From NCBI GenBank assembly GCA_030841965.1, contig JAUUSJ010000012.1, positions 1 to 45,065 of the forward strand: a stretch of 45,065 nucleotides of DNA. The letters are read 5' to 3'. The stretch is from Blautia sp. (GTDB taxonomy: Bacteria; Bacillota; Clostridia; Lachnospirales; Lachnospiraceae). The translations under genes were made by a program, and so were the position numbers. The notes beneath the pieces were generated by a model. That model worked only from the letters and a program-made list of their open reading frames with translations, was not told where the DNA came from and ran no database searches. Shown piece after piece: positions 31,164-39,984 of the stretch; the stretch's first letter is position 1, and each line of letters begins with the position of its first letter.

Positions 31164-32141
31164 CTACCATTCCAGATAAGTTGCCCCCCAGGTCAATCCT
31201 CCGCCAAATCCAGATAAGACGATTTTATCTCCTCTGTTCAACATTCCATCTCGATTTAACTGATCGAGTAAGATTGGGATGCTGGCGGAGGAGGTATTTC
31301 CACATTCCGATAAATTCATCGGAAATCTCTCAATTGGAAGCTTTAATTTTCTCGAGATAGACTGAATAATTCTCTCATTTGCCTGATGCAAAATAAAATA
31401 CTTCACTTCCTCTTTTGGCAGATTCGCTTTTTCCAATACTTCCTGTATACATACTGGCACATTTTTTACAGCAAACTTAAAAATAGCCTGTCCATCCATC
31501 TGGACTTTCTGAGGCTTTCTATCTACTTTTGTGAGCGGATTTGAAATCAACTCCTCCTCACAGGTTAATGCCTCTGCCCTTGTTCCATCCGAATGTAGCA
31601 CTGCAGTATACTTTCCCTCCATGTCTTTCTTAGACGAATCTCCAGCTAAGACTGCCGCTCCCGCTCCATCTCCAAATAAAATACAAGAGCTTCTATCCGT
31701 CCAATCGACTAGTTTTGACAAAGTCTCCGCACCAATGATAAGAGCCGTCTTCGCCATCCCAGTCTGTATATAGGTAATCGCTGTATTCATAGAAAATAAA
31801 AATCCGGAACATGCAGCATTTAGGTCAAAGCAGACTGCATTTTTAGCTCCAAGTTTTGCCTGCACAAGACAGGCAGTGCTAGGTGTATGATAATCTCCCG
31901 ACAAGGTCGCAGTGATAATCAAATCAATCTCCTCCGCCGAGATTCCTGCCATCTCAAGCGCTCCTTTTGCCGCCTCGGCTGCCATATCTGCCGTGCCCTT
32001 TGTCGTCGTGATATGTCTCTTCTCAATTCCTGTTCTCGTGCGAATCCACTCATCACTCGTATCCACAATTTTCTCTAAATCTTTATTTATCATAAAATGA
32101 GCAGGAAGATAGCTTCCTGTTCCCAATATCTTGATTGACAT
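31164..32141 (-). CDS. fabH: Beta-ketoacyl-ACP synthase III
   Basis: This 325-residue condensing enzyme joins acetyl-CoA to malonyl-ACP to start fatty acid synthesis. The triad is visible as Cys111 in DLNAACSGF, His252 in ILHQAN and Asn282 in ECGNTSSAS, with the C-terminal GGGLTWGA loop. The gene stands alone, away from other fab genes, and has its own promoter with a FabT-like operator. GGGAGG precedes the ATG. A secondary role in branched or other acyl starters is possible. Confidence 0.94.
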   Translation of the reverse strand: MSIKILGTGSYLPAHFMINKDLEKIVDTSDEWIRTRTGIEKRHITTTKGTADMAAEAAKGALEMAGISAEEIDLIITATLSGDYHTPSTACLVQAKLGAKNAVCFDLNAACSGFLFSMNTAITYIQTGMAKTALIIGAETLSKLVDWTDRSSCILFGDGAGAAVLAGDSSKKDMEGKYTAVLHSDGTRAEALTCEEELISNPLTKVDRKPQKVQMDGQAIFKFAVKNVPVCIQEVLEKANLPKEEVKYFILHQANERIIQSISRKLKLPIERFPMNLSECGNTSSASIPILLDQLNRDGMLNRGDKIVLSGFGGGLTWGATYLEW

Positions 32142-32167
32142 CTTTTTCCTCCCAAATAGAAAAATAT

Positions 32168-32208
32168 TTTGACAATCAAAGTATATTATGAATCTATCTT
32201 TTTGTCAA
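32168..32208 (-). promoter_or_regulatory. fabH promoter with FabT-like operator
   Basis: Leftward -35 TTGACA (32203-32208), 17 bases, -10 TATACT (32180-32185). The inverted repeat TTTGA-TTG-TCAAA (32168-32180) sits at the transcription start and resembles the operator of FabT, the MarR-type repressor of fatty acid synthesis in streptococci. Confidence 0.7.
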
Positions 32209-32251
32209 TACTTCTCTCACATGGAGATGGCATAAAATTTTTGTAAAAATC

Positions 32252-33619
32252 TTACTCTCTCTCATCAAGAGGAATGTATTTTTGATTTTTCGCAACGGCC
32301 TTATAAGCTGGACGAATAATCTTTCCGCCGTTAATCAGCTCCTCCAGACGATGTGCGCTCCAGCCTGCCATACGGGCGATGGCAAAGATTGGCGTATAAA
32401 GCTCTAGTGGAAGGTCGAGCATTCCGTACACAAATCCACTATAAAAATCGACGTTTGCACTGACTGGCTTATTCATATTTCTCTTCTTTGCCATAAGCTG
32501 TGGTGCGATTCTCTCCACCGTATCGTAGAGCTTAAATTCTTTTAGCATTCCCTTCTCAACAGAGAGCTTCTCGACAAAGCCCTTAAATACCTTCGCTCTA
32601 GGGTCAGATACAGAGTAAATCGCATGTCCGATACCGTAGATAAGACCTGATTTATCAAATGCCTTCTTATCCAAAATTGCCTCCAGATAAGCAGTTATCT
32701 CATCCTCGTCATCCCAGTTTTTTACATTTCTCTTAATCTCGTCGAACATTTTTACAACTTTAATATTGGCGCCACCATGCTTTGGTCCCTTTAGAGAACC
32801 GAGAGAAGCGGCGATAGAAGAATACGTATCTGTTCCGGATGACGTTACAACATGGGTTGTGAAAGTAGAGTTATTACCACCGCCGTGCTCCGCGTGAACG
32901 ACAAGAGCGATATCTAAAACCTTCGCCTCTAACTCGGTAAACTTGCCGTCTGGTCTTAAAATATGTAAAAAGTTTTCCGCCGTTGTCATCTCTTGCACTG
33001 GTGGATGAATAAATAAGCTATTCCCATCATGATAATGACTGTACGCCTGATATCCGTACACTGCCAAAAGTGGAGAGATTGCGATAAGTTGTAGACATTG
33101 ACGAAGTACATTTGGAATGGATGTATCATCTGCCCTATCGTCATAAGAATATAATGTCAAGATACTTCTGGCAAGCGTATTCATCATATCCTTACTTGGA
33201 GCTTTTAAGATAATATCTCGGACGAAATTAGTAGGAAGCGTTCGGTACTCTCCCAAAATCTGGTTTAATTGCCCAATCTCCTCCTTGTTTGGAAGCTTAC
33301 CAAATAAAAGAAGATATGTCGCCTCCTCAAAGCAGCCCTTTCTTCCCTCCTTGATAAAGCCATCGACCAACTCCTCAATATCAATTCCGTGGTAGTATAG
33401 TTTACCCTCTATCGGAATAATCTCCTTATCCTCCAAATAATACGAGTTAATCTTAGAAACTTCTGTGAGACCCGTCAACACACCCTGACCCTCACTATCT
33501 CTAAGCCCTCTCTTTACATCGTATTTAGAATATAAATAAGGTTCAATCTGACTATTCTCCTCACATAACTGTGCTAGCTTTTCAATCTCTGGCGTGATAA
33601 CCGAAAATTTATTATTCAT
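32252..33619 (-). CDS. gltA: Citrate synthase
   Basis: This 455-residue enzyme condenses oxaloacetate and acetyl-CoA. The catalytic set is visible: His281 in GPKHGGAN, His332 in GIGHAIYSVSDPRAK and Asp391 in VDFYSG, along with HAEHGGGNNS. An N-terminal extension of about 60 residues is longer than in E. coli GltA. In anaerobic Clostridia the enzyme mainly feeds glutamate synthesis through a partial Krebs cycle. GAAAGGAG precedes the ATG. A 2-methylcitrate synthase activity cannot be excluded. Confidence 0.92.
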   Translation of the reverse strand: MNNKFSVITPEIEKLAQLCEENSQIEPYLYSKYDVKRGLRDSEGQGVLTGLTEVSKINSYYLEDKEIIPIEGKLYYHGIDIEELVDGFIKEGRKGCFEEATYLLLFGKLPNKEEIGQLNQILGEYRTLPTNFVRDIILKAPSKDMMNTLARSILTLYSYDDRADDTSIPNVLRQCLQLIAISPLLAVYGYQAYSHYHDGNSLFIHPPVQEMTTAENFLHILRPDGKFTELEAKVLDIALVVHAEHGGGNNSTFTTHVVTSSGTDTYSSIAASLGSLKGPKHGGANIKVVKMFDEIKRNVKNWDDEDEITAYLEAILDKKAFDKSGLIYGIGHAIYSVSDPRAKVFKGFVEKLSVEKGMLKEFKLYDTVERIAPQLMAKKRNMNKPVSANVDFYSGFVYGMLDLPLELYTPIFAIARMAGWSAHRLEELINGGKIIRPAYKAVAKNQKYIPLDERE

Positions 33620-33678
33620 ATATTCTACTCCTTTCTTAAATCCCCGACTTAAGTACCTAATATAGCAACCTATTTCTC

Positions 33679-33696
33679 AATCTAGTATTCTAGATT
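33679..33696. promoter_or_regulatory. Operator-like dyad upstream of gltA
   Basis: AATCTAG-TATT-CTAGATT is a perfect 7-bp inverted repeat about 60 bases before the gltA start. A leftward extended -10 (TGC-TATATT) follows at 33660-33668, so the dyad covers the -35 region. The regulator is unknown. Confidence 0.5.
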
Positions 33697-33776
33697 CTCC
33701 TCCATCCTCATGCTTCTTTTTGACAAGAATTTTGCATTTTATATCATTGAAGAACGCAAGGTCATTTGTATTATAT

Positions 33777-33837
33777 GAAAAAGCCGAGCAACCTACAGTG
33801 AGAGTCCGTTTCCCTCTTCGGTTACTCGGCCTTTTTT
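33777..33837. terminator. Bidirectional terminator between gltA and the sirtuin gene
   Basis: GCCGAG-CAACC pairs with GGTTA-CTCGGC, around a small inner AGAG/CTCT stem. T-runs follow on both strands; the leftward RNA has the better stem. It would stop sirtuin transcripts before gltA. The rest of 33838-34151 is AT-rich and shows no gene or clear signal. Confidence 0.65.
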
Positions 33838-34151
33838 ATCTTACTGAAAGAAAAAAGAGTCTAAAATTCATCTCATCTTTCTTTTTTCTCTGTTCCCTAA
33901 GCTCCACTAAACTTGATTCTATCAAAAACATGGTACTATGTCAACTATTAATTCTGACCGCTCAGATAAAAATGAAAAAATTTGTAGAAATTCCTGCAAA
34001 ATTTTCTGTTCTTTATGACTTTTTCGTCTTTTTACCGACAAAATATATCCCATCTATTCCCGGTTTTCTTCCTCTGAAATTAAGAAAAAAAAGGAAAATC
34101 GACTTCTGAGATAATATTTTTAATTCTGAATAAAAATTCATCAAAGTCATC

Positions 34152-34886
34152 CTAATCCATACAGTCCAAAACTGCCTCTTTAAACACTGCTCCAATACTT
34201 CCATTGATACATAAATCTGCCTGTTTGTCTCGGCTCGTAGGAGATTTATTAATGACCACGAGATTATCCCCTCTAAAATAATCAATCAGCCCCGCTGCTG
34301 GATAGACGACAAGAGAAGTTCCCCCGATAATCAAAGTATCCGCATTTCTAATATGCCAGATAGAATTTTGGATGATATCTTGGTCCAATCCCTCCTCATA
34401 CAGTACCACATCTGGCTTAATCACCCCGCCACAGTCACATTTTGGCACGCCAATGGATTCCTTCACCTCTTTTGCCGTATAAAACTTTCTACAGCGAGTA
34501 CAGTAATTTCTGTGGATACTGCCGTGAAGCTCAAACACTTCCTTACTGCCAGCCATCTGATGAAGTCCGTCGATATTTTGCGTGATAACGGCAGTCAATT
34601 TTCCCTCTTTTTCTAATTTCGCCAAGGCTAAATGAGCAGAGTTTGGCTTTGCATCCAATGCCATCATCTTATCTTTATAAAATTCATAAAACTCATCCGT
34701 CTTGTACATAAAGAAACTATGACTCACAATCTGCTCTGGTGGATATTTATATTTTTGTTGATATAACCCGTCCACGCTTCTAAAATCAGGAATTCCACTC
34801 TCTGTGCTGACTCCCGCTCCTCCAAAAAAAACAATTCTCTTGCTATTTTGTATTATCTCTCTTAATTTCTCCACTTCCGCCGTCAT
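34152..34886 (-). CDS. cobB: Sir2-family NAD-dependent protein deacylase
   Basis: This 244-residue sirtuin has GGAGVSTESGIPDFRS (22-37), TQNIDGLH (102-109), catalytic His121 in ELHGS, and a zinc site of Cys129, Cys132, Cys150 and Cys152. It removes acyl groups from lysines using NAD. AGGAGGTAG precedes the ATG. It is 40 bp downstream of a DUF3783 gene in the same direction. Confidence 0.93.
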   Translation of the reverse strand: MTAEVEKLREIIQNSKRIVFFGGAGVSTESGIPDFRSVDGLYQQKYKYPPEQIVSHSFFMYKTDEFYEFYKDKMMALDAKPNSAHLALAKLEKEGKLTAVITQNIDGLHQMAGSKEVFELHGSIHRNYCTRCRKFYTAKEVKESIGVPKCDCGGVIKPDVVLYEEGLDQDIIQNSIWHIRNADTLIIGGTSLVVYPAAGLIDYFRGDNLVVINKSPTSRDKQADLCINGSIGAVFKEAVLDCMD

Positions 34887-34926
34887 CTTGCTACCTCCTA
34901 TTCTTTTTACTCCTATACTTCTTGCT

Positions 34927-35328
34927 CTAGTTTTGCTCTGCCCTCAGCTTTGCCATAGCCTCATGCTCTTCCTTAAGCTCCTTATATAATTCAAGAGAAT
35001 TCCACTCCCTATTATAATCTGTGAGAACCGCCTTTAAATCTACTCTATCTAATTTTGCCTTCCGAATCTCCGACAGTAAGGAATCAATTCTTCCACTGCT
35101 AAATCCGACAAGAACCATCATCTCCTCCCCGAGCGGCTCTCCCTCATATCTCTCCTTGCTCGACTCACTATCTTTTAGCTTGGCGAGATAGGAAAGAGGC
35201 TCCAAATATTCCTCCCTCTGTACAAGTTTTATCCGAATCCCGAGCTTTACTAAAATTAGTTTTAGTTTTCTCTCTCGCTCTTTTCCATTTATCTCATACA
35301 GTAAGACCAATTCCCTTCCTCTTCTCAT
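34927..35328 (-). CDS. DUF3783 domain protein
   Basis: The 133-residue protein has a basic N-terminal part (RKLKLILVKLGIRIKLVQRE) and a C-terminal DUF3783 region (about 68-128: MVLVGFSSGRIDSLLSEIRK ... LKAVLTDYNREWNSLELYKE). The second ATG (35328) is used, since AGGAGG is only two bases from the first but eight from this one. Function is unknown. Confidence 0.75.
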   Translation of the reverse strand: MRRGRELVLLYEINGKERERKLKLILVKLGIRIKLVQREEYLEPLSYLAKLKDSESSKERYEGEPLGEEMMVLVGFSSGRIDSLLSEIRKAKLDRVDLKAVLTDYNREWNSLELYKELKEEHEAMAKLRAEQN

Positions 35329-35360
35329 CTTCATTTCCTCCTATTCTTTTATAGCATAAC

Positions 35361-35402
35361 GAAAAAATACCCATTAAGAGGGGCAAATCTCAAAATGGGT
35401 AT
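35361..35402 (-). terminator. Terminator after the pyrophosphatase gene
   Basis: Leftward, ATACCCATT and AATGGGTAT form a 9-bp stem followed by TTTTTTC. It lies about 200 bp after the ppaC stop; the stretch between (35403-35606) contains only a weak, basic 62-codon frame that I do not accept as a gene. Confidence 0.7.
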
Positions 35403-35606
35403 CTTTTACTATAATACTAACCTTTAACTTAGGGGATTACTATATTTATAATACATCCTTTTTCTTGGAATGTCATGCTTTTTAGATGTAATATTTTGTC
35501 ATCTTTTTCATTTTGCCCTGCTTTTTTTTGTTTTCTCCTTGAAGATTCATGCAATCTGCCTAAGATAGAGTAAATTTTTGGTTGTTTTTTCTCTTGGGCT
35601 TTCCGT

Positions 35607-37283
35607 TTACTGCGCATTTACGGTCTGAATTCCAGTAAGCATACTTGGAATTAATTGTTTCTTTCTCGACACAACGCCTTTTAAGTAAGCGCAGTCCTCC
35701 TGCGGAGTTACATGGAATGCAGATTGGATAATCTCATTGACATCCTCATCTCCGACTATCAGAAGGTCTGTTGACTCATCTAAAATATTCGTAAGCATAA
35801 AGAAAATCATATCCAATCCCTGTTCTTTGCGAACCTTCTTCATATATGGAAGCAATTTGCCCTTAATCTCTCCAAGCTCCTCCTCGTCCATAGAACTGAT
35901 TTGCCCAACACCAAATTCCTTCTCATATCCAGTAAATTTTTTGAAATCCTGATAGAAAATCTCCTCTGGTGATTTTTCTTTTAGATTACTTCCCGCTGTA
36001 AACATTTTCTTTGCGTAAGGCTCCACTTCGATACCCGCAATCTTTGCCAAATATTCTGCTGTATATTTATCTATCGGAGTACAAGTAGGCGAGCGGAACA
36101 TCAACGTATCCGAGAGAATGGCAGAACAGAGAAGTCCTGCAATCTTTGGCTCAATCTCTATATTATTCTCCTGATACATCTGCGTGATAATGGTGGCAGT
36201 ACATCCCACTGGTTGATTTCGGAAGAAAATCGGTCCTAGCGTCTCGATATTGCCAAGTCTATGATGGTCGATAATTTCTAGAATCTCGGCCTCCTCAAAT
36301 CCATCCACCGCCTGTGTCTTCTCATTATGGTCAACTAAGATTAATTTTTTGCGCTCTAAATCAAGTAAATTTCGTCTGGAAATCATACCGACAAAACGCT
36401 CTTTGTGGTCTAGAATTGGGAAATCACGAAAACGTTTTTTCGCCATAATATTTTGAATATCATCCACAAAATCCTCTGTGCTAAATGTGACAAGCTGGTC
36501 TGCCTTTGTCATAAAATGACGGACTGGCATACTATGTCCTATTAATTTCGATACTACGAATGTATCATACGGTGTAACAATAATCTTGCATCCTCTTTCC
36601 TTTGCAATCTTGCGAATCGTCATCGAAACAGGGGCACCCATCCCGATAATAATACATCCTGCACCCATCTCGATTGCACAAAGTTGAGACTCATAGCGGT
36701 TCCCAAGTAAAACCATATCATTTTCCTCAATATAGTTCTCCATCAAATCTGGATTCGCCGTCGCAATAATAATCTTTCCTTTGTCAAAATAATCGTCTGG
36801 GTCTCCGACAATCATCTCGCCATCCAAAGTCTCCAAAATATTATGATAGCTCGTCTTTGCGCTCGATACCGTCGTGCTGTCATAGACATCCATATCGGAA
36901 TAAGCGATATCTCCGATTGTGATAACTCCCTCAAGCTTATTTTTCTTTGTGACAGGCAAGGTTACAATTCTCGACTCTCTCATCAAATCCCACGCTTTTT
37001 TTAAAGAGAGACTCGCATCCACTCCCTGTGCCTCTCGAAATTCAATATCTCTCACCTGAGGACGAATATCAGATACATATCCAGGCGGTGTCGCCTTAAA
37101 ATAATCTAAGACAAATAATGTCTCTTCATTCACCTGTCCAGCTCTCTTTGGTACATATTCTTTGCCCTTTTCCTTGTTGAGGCAATTTTTCAAGTTGGCA
37201 TACGCAATCGCAGAACAAATTGAGTCTGTATCTGGATTCTTATGACCAATGACATAAATCCTCTTCTTTCTTTTTTTGTACAC
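35607..37283 (-). CDS. ppaC: CBS-domain manganese-dependent inorganic pyrophosphatase
   Basis: This 558-residue family II pyrophosphatase hydrolyses PPi to phosphate. It has GHKNPDTDS (13-21), DHN (318-320) and DHH (339-341), the DHH metal-binding set, and a C-terminal DHHA2 domain. Two CBS domains (about 74-130 and 250-310) flank a DRTGG domain (about 135-245); this insert binds adenine nucleotides in Clostridia and makes the enzyme allosteric. The start is GTG at 37283 with GGGGGT upstream. Confidence 0.93.
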   Translation of the reverse strand: MYKKRKKRIYVIGHKNPDTDSICSAIAYANLKNCLNKEKGKEYVPKRAGQVNEETLFVLDYFKATPPGYVSDIRPQVRDIEFREAQGVDASLSLKKAWDLMRESRIVTLPVTKKNKLEGVITIGDIAYSDMDVYDSTTVSSAKTSYHNILETLDGEMIVGDPDDYFDKGKIIIATANPDLMENYIEENDMVLLGNRYESQLCAIEMGAGCIIIGMGAPVSMTIRKIAKERGCKIIVTPYDTFVVSKLIGHSMPVRHFMTKADQLVTFSTEDFVDDIQNIMAKKRFRDFPILDHKERFVGMISRRNLLDLERKKLILVDHNEKTQAVDGFEEAEILEIIDHHRLGNIETLGPIFFRNQPVGCTATIITQMYQENNIEIEPKIAGLLCSAILSDTLMFRSPTCTPIDKYTAEYLAKIAGIEVEPYAKKMFTAGSNLKEKSPEEIFYQDFKKFTGYEKEFGVGQISSMDEEELGEIKGKLLPYMKKVRKEQGLDMIFFMLTNILDESTDLLIVGDEDVNEIIQSAFHVTPQEDCAYLKGVVSRKKQLIPSMLTGIQTVNAQ

Positions 37284-37370
37284 TAGCTTACCCCCATTCC
37301 TTTTTGTTATTGGTTATCCTTCCTATCCCCATAGTTAAAACTAGAGGCTTTACACTCTATATAAAAAAAA

Positions 37371-37871
37371 CTATCTACCACAACATTTTTTATATTTTTT
37401 GCCACTGCCGCATGGACAAGGGTCATTTCTACCAATCTTCTTTGGTTTTACAATTGTTGTAGAAGATTTCTGCTCTTTATAGAGTTCCTTTCTTCTCTCC
37501 TCTGTGAGCAAATTATCCCACTGTGGAAGTGTATAAAGCCAATCTGCTCTCGCCTCCACCATATTATAGTATAATTTTTCTAAATCAATATCTAATGCAA
37601 CCTCTGTATCTTCCTCCATCTCCTCAATTGGATTAGGCGTCTTTAGGCTATCGTTAATTCCGTCTAAGAATCCGACAAAATACGTAAGCTCCGCCTCATA
37701 TTTATCTGCCAACTCTTTTACTGTTCCCTTCTCTACTACAGTCGGGTCGGTTAATAATTTCTCATAAATTCCTTTTTCTATATTAAAATATCTAAGCCAA
37801 AACTGCTGACCCTCTCTTGAAGCATCATCATGACCATACGCAAAATCGCGCCATTCTTGTAATAAACTCAT
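37371..37871 (-). CDS. SEC-C zinc-motif protein
   Basis: The 166-residue protein has an acidic, helical N-terminal part (about 1-120, MSLLQEWRDFAYGHDDASRE) and a C-terminal SEC-C motif, RNDPCPCGSGKKYKKCC (148-164), with Cys152, Cys154, Cys163 and Cys164. The motif binds zinc and, in SecA, mediates protein contacts. AAAGGATGG precedes the ATG. Function is not known. Confidence 0.85.
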   Translation of the reverse strand: MSLLQEWRDFAYGHDDASREGQQFWLRYFNIEKGIYEKLLTDPTVVEKGTVKELADKYEAELTYFVGFLDGINDSLKTPNPIEEMEEDTEVALDIDLEKLYYNMVEARADWLYTLPQWDNLLTEERRKELYKEQKSSTTIVKPKKIGRNDPCPCGSGKKYKKCCGR

Positions 37872-37902
37872 TTTTCTACCATCCTTTTATTATTTTTTCT
37901 AA

Positions 37903-38018
37903 ATTCTATGCTCTTCGAGCCAAGAAACAGCCCCGCTGTTTCTCAAGGTATACCCATAGGGCATACCGTATTCTATGCTCTTCGAGCTAAGAAACAGCTT
38001 CGCTGTTTCTCAAGGTAT
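37903..38018. repeat. Tandem pair of 49-bp hairpin repeats
   Basis: Copies 37903-37951 and 37970-38018 agree at 46 of 49 positions (three C/T differences). Each carries AGAAACAGC/GCTGTTTCT arms, and a GGTAT/ATACC hairpin joins them. They fill the gap between the SEC-C gene and the LysR gene. They look like a dispersed small repeat family. Confidence 0.8.
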
Positions 38019-38090
38019 GAAAAAAGAATATCATATTTGCGCTATTCTTTCAAGGTTTTTGTGCGACTTGTACAATATAGCATCCATAAC

Positions 38091-38999
38091 CTAATGAATA
38101 TATTTCTCCCCAACCACTTTAATATGCTCCGTCTGCTCGGCGATATCTAGGAATCTTTCTATTACCTTCTGAATCAGCGGCTCTGTCTTTCGCTGGTTAT
38201 CCACGATGGCATAACAACTTCTCGGCTCTGGTGCATCCTGCATAGAGACTGTCCTAAAATTCCCCTGCCCAAGTAAAAGCCCCGCGATACTTCTTGGAAC
38301 GACACTCCAGGCATTTGGAAAACTTAAAAAATATTTTAAATTATGCATACTATCGAGCGCAATTCTCGCCTTTCCCCGCGATTCAAACCAATAATCATGC
38401 CATATAAGAAAATGATTTCCCCACGGAAGAAAAACTTCATCGCTACAGTCTAGCTGTCTCGGAGATAAGGGTTCCCCATAGCGAGAGGAATCTTCACAGA
38501 TAAACTGCATTTCCTCCTCGAATAATGGTATCGTCTGCACTTTCCTAAAAAAATGTGGATTTGTGATAAAGGCAATATCCACTTCTCCGCTCTCCAACGC
38601 CTCATACGCCAGATTAGAGCGAAGCGTCATAAGATTTAAGTGAAGCTTTGGCTCCTCGCGAAGTAGATTGACACATAAGTTTGGAATAAAATGAATATTT
38701 AAGCTGTCCACGGCTGCGATAGATAATGTCGATGTTTTCGTGTGAATCTTTTTCGTCTCCTCAAAGAGAGCCTGCCATTTTTTCGCGATAGGAATAAACT
38801 TCCTTCCAGCCTCCGTCAATTCAATCGTCCGAACTCCTTTCTTCCGACTGATAAGCTCTATTCCTAATTCCTGCTCTAAAACCCGAAGCCTATGACTTAA
38901 TGCCGGCTGACTAATATACAGAGCTTCTGCCGCCTTTGAGAGAGATTCACAGGAGCTAATTGTCAAAAATGTTTCTATATCCGTATAATTCATTATCAT
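38091..38999 (-). CDS. LysR-family transcriptional regulator
   Basis: This 302-residue regulator has the N-terminal winged helix-turn-helix (about 1-60: FLTISSCESLSKAAEALYIS, QPALSHRLRVLEQELG) and the periplasmic-binding-like effector domain (about 85-295). It stands divergent to a YoaK-like membrane protein gene, the classic arrangement for LysR control of a neighbour; a perfect palindrome between them fits its binding site. GAGGAAAG precedes the start. The effector is unknown. Confidence 0.9.
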   Translation of the reverse strand: MIMNYTDIETFLTISSCESLSKAAEALYISQPALSHRLRVLEQELGIELISRKKGVRTIELTEAGRKFIPIAKKWQALFEETKKIHTKTSTLSIAAVDSLNIHFIPNLCVNLLREEPKLHLNLMTLRSNLAYEALESGEVDIAFITNPHFFRKVQTIPLFEEEMQFICEDSSRYGEPLSPRQLDCSDEVFLPWGNHFLIWHDYWFESRGKARIALDSMHNLKYFLSFPNAWSVVPRSIAGLLLGQGNFRTVSMQDAPEPRSCYAIVDNQRKTEPLIQKVIERFLDIAEQTEHIKVVGEKYIH

Positions 39000-39115
39000 C
39001 AGGCTCTTTCCTCGTAACTTCCGTCATAAGGAAAAAGCCTCCCCCTTTCTATTAACATACTTTTTCTTATTTTTATTCTTAATCATTTCCTCTCATATGA
39101 GTGAAGTTTTTCTGT

Positions 39116-39136
39116 AATATAAAAGATATTTATATT
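39116..39136. promoter_or_regulatory. Candidate LysR binding palindrome
   Basis: AATATAAA-AGATA-TTTATATT is a perfect inverted repeat whose centre (39126) lies about 65 bases before the predicted start of the yoaK-like transcript, the usual place of the LysR recognition site. Confidence 0.6.
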
Positions 39137-39155
39137 ATATAGTGAAAATATGAAT

Positions 39156-39184
39156 TTTACAATATAAATAAGTTTGCGTATACT
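39156..39184 (+). promoter_or_regulatory. Promoter of the YoaK-like gene
   Basis: The -35 TTTACA and -10 TATACT are separated by exactly 17 bases. Transcription would start near 39191, leaving a 77-base leader with a stem-loop. Confidence 0.65.
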
Positions 39185-39214
39185 AAAAGAAAAAGCCCTA
39201 TTTTTATAGAAAAG

Positions 39215-39259
39215 AAAGGAGGTCGGCTCCCTCACAGCGAAGCTTGTGAGTGTACGAGC
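39215..39259 (+). promoter_or_regulatory. Ribosome binding site separated from the start by a stem-loop
   Basis: AAAGGAGGT (39215-39223) is 44 bases before the ATG at 39268, far beyond normal spacing. A hairpin (GCTC/GAGC outside, CTCACA/TGTGAG inside, 39226-39259) could fold out and bring the effective distance to about 10 bases. Confidence 0.5.
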
Positions 39260-39267
39260 TAAGATTC

Positions 39268-39984
39268 ATGAAAGAAAATATAGAAAAACTAATTCATTAT
39301 AATATGGCATGTATCGGAGGATTTCTAGGAGGGTTTGCCATCTTAAATCACTGTGATTTATTCGGCTCTGCGCAGACATCCAATTTAATCTCCATCGCAT
39401 TAATGATTGCGGGAGAAGACAAGAAGGATTTTCTTATCCGAATTATCGCCATGCTTTTATATCTCATTGGAGTATCAATCACTGTTATTCTCCCACATAA
39501 GATAAAGGGAATCAATATGAAGCTCTTTAGTCTTTGTATTACAACAATTGCGATTTTCGTTCTCTGGTATATTCCAGAAAATACGAGTCATCTCGTCGCC
39601 CTCTATCCTATCTTCTTCGCCATGCCAATCCAATGGTGTTGCTTTAAGGGAGCGGACGGATACACGAGTTCTTGCATTTTCTCGACAAATAATTTTCGCC
39701 AATTTACGGCTGCTATGACAGAGTATTTCCTCACGAGAGATGGTGAGGCACTTAGGAAGGGAAAATTTTTTGGCGGTGTTCTCCTCTTTTTCCATATTGG
39801 AGTTATGTACTCTTGCATCGCCTGCAGATGGCTAGGACAAACTGGCGTATTACTTTGCCTTATCCCCATCCTAACTGCTGCATTTTTTATTCACACAGAA
39901 AATATCTTAAAAGCTGAGACAAAATGCGCAAAAACAAAAGACCAAGCAGCAAAGCTATCCTTGCCTGAAAGTTTTGTTCACTAG
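39268..39984 (+). CDS. YoaK-like (DUF1275) membrane protein
   Basis: The 238-residue protein has six or seven predicted membrane helices (about 10-30, 45-72, 78-98, 103-122, 168-188, 192-210) and the family feature NHCDLFGSAQTSNLISI near 25-41, where DUF1275 proteins carry AQTGN. The transported substrate, if any, is unknown. The start is taken as ATG 39268, reached through a folded leader; a GTG at 39250 would add six residues but lies inside the hairpin. Control by the divergent LysR protein is likely. Confidence 0.8.
   Translation: MKENIEKLIHYNMACIGGFLGGFAILNHCDLFGSAQTSNLISIALMIAGEDKKDFLIRIIAMLLYLIGVSITVILPHKIKGINMKLFSLCITTIAIFVLWYIPENTSHLVALYPIFFAMPIQWCCFKGADGYTSSCIFSTNNFRQFTAAMTEYFLTRDGEALRKGKFFGGVLLFFHIGVMYSCIACRWLGQTGVLLCLIPILTAAFFIHTENILKAETKCAKTKDQAAKLSLPESFVH

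Noticed and set aside
33720..34109. Rightward 129-codon frame between gltA and the sirtuin gene
   Set aside because: It runs through a bidirectional terminator, has biased AT-rich composition and no start signal.
34013..34285. Leftward 90-codon frame over the sirtuin 3' end
   Set aside because: It is a frame-shifted shadow of the sirtuin coding end plus non-coding sequence.
35429..35617. Leftward 62-codon basic frame overlapping the ppaC stop
   Set aside because: No ribosome binding site before its ATG, very Lys/Arg-rich and no recognisable pattern; probably untranslated downstream sequence.
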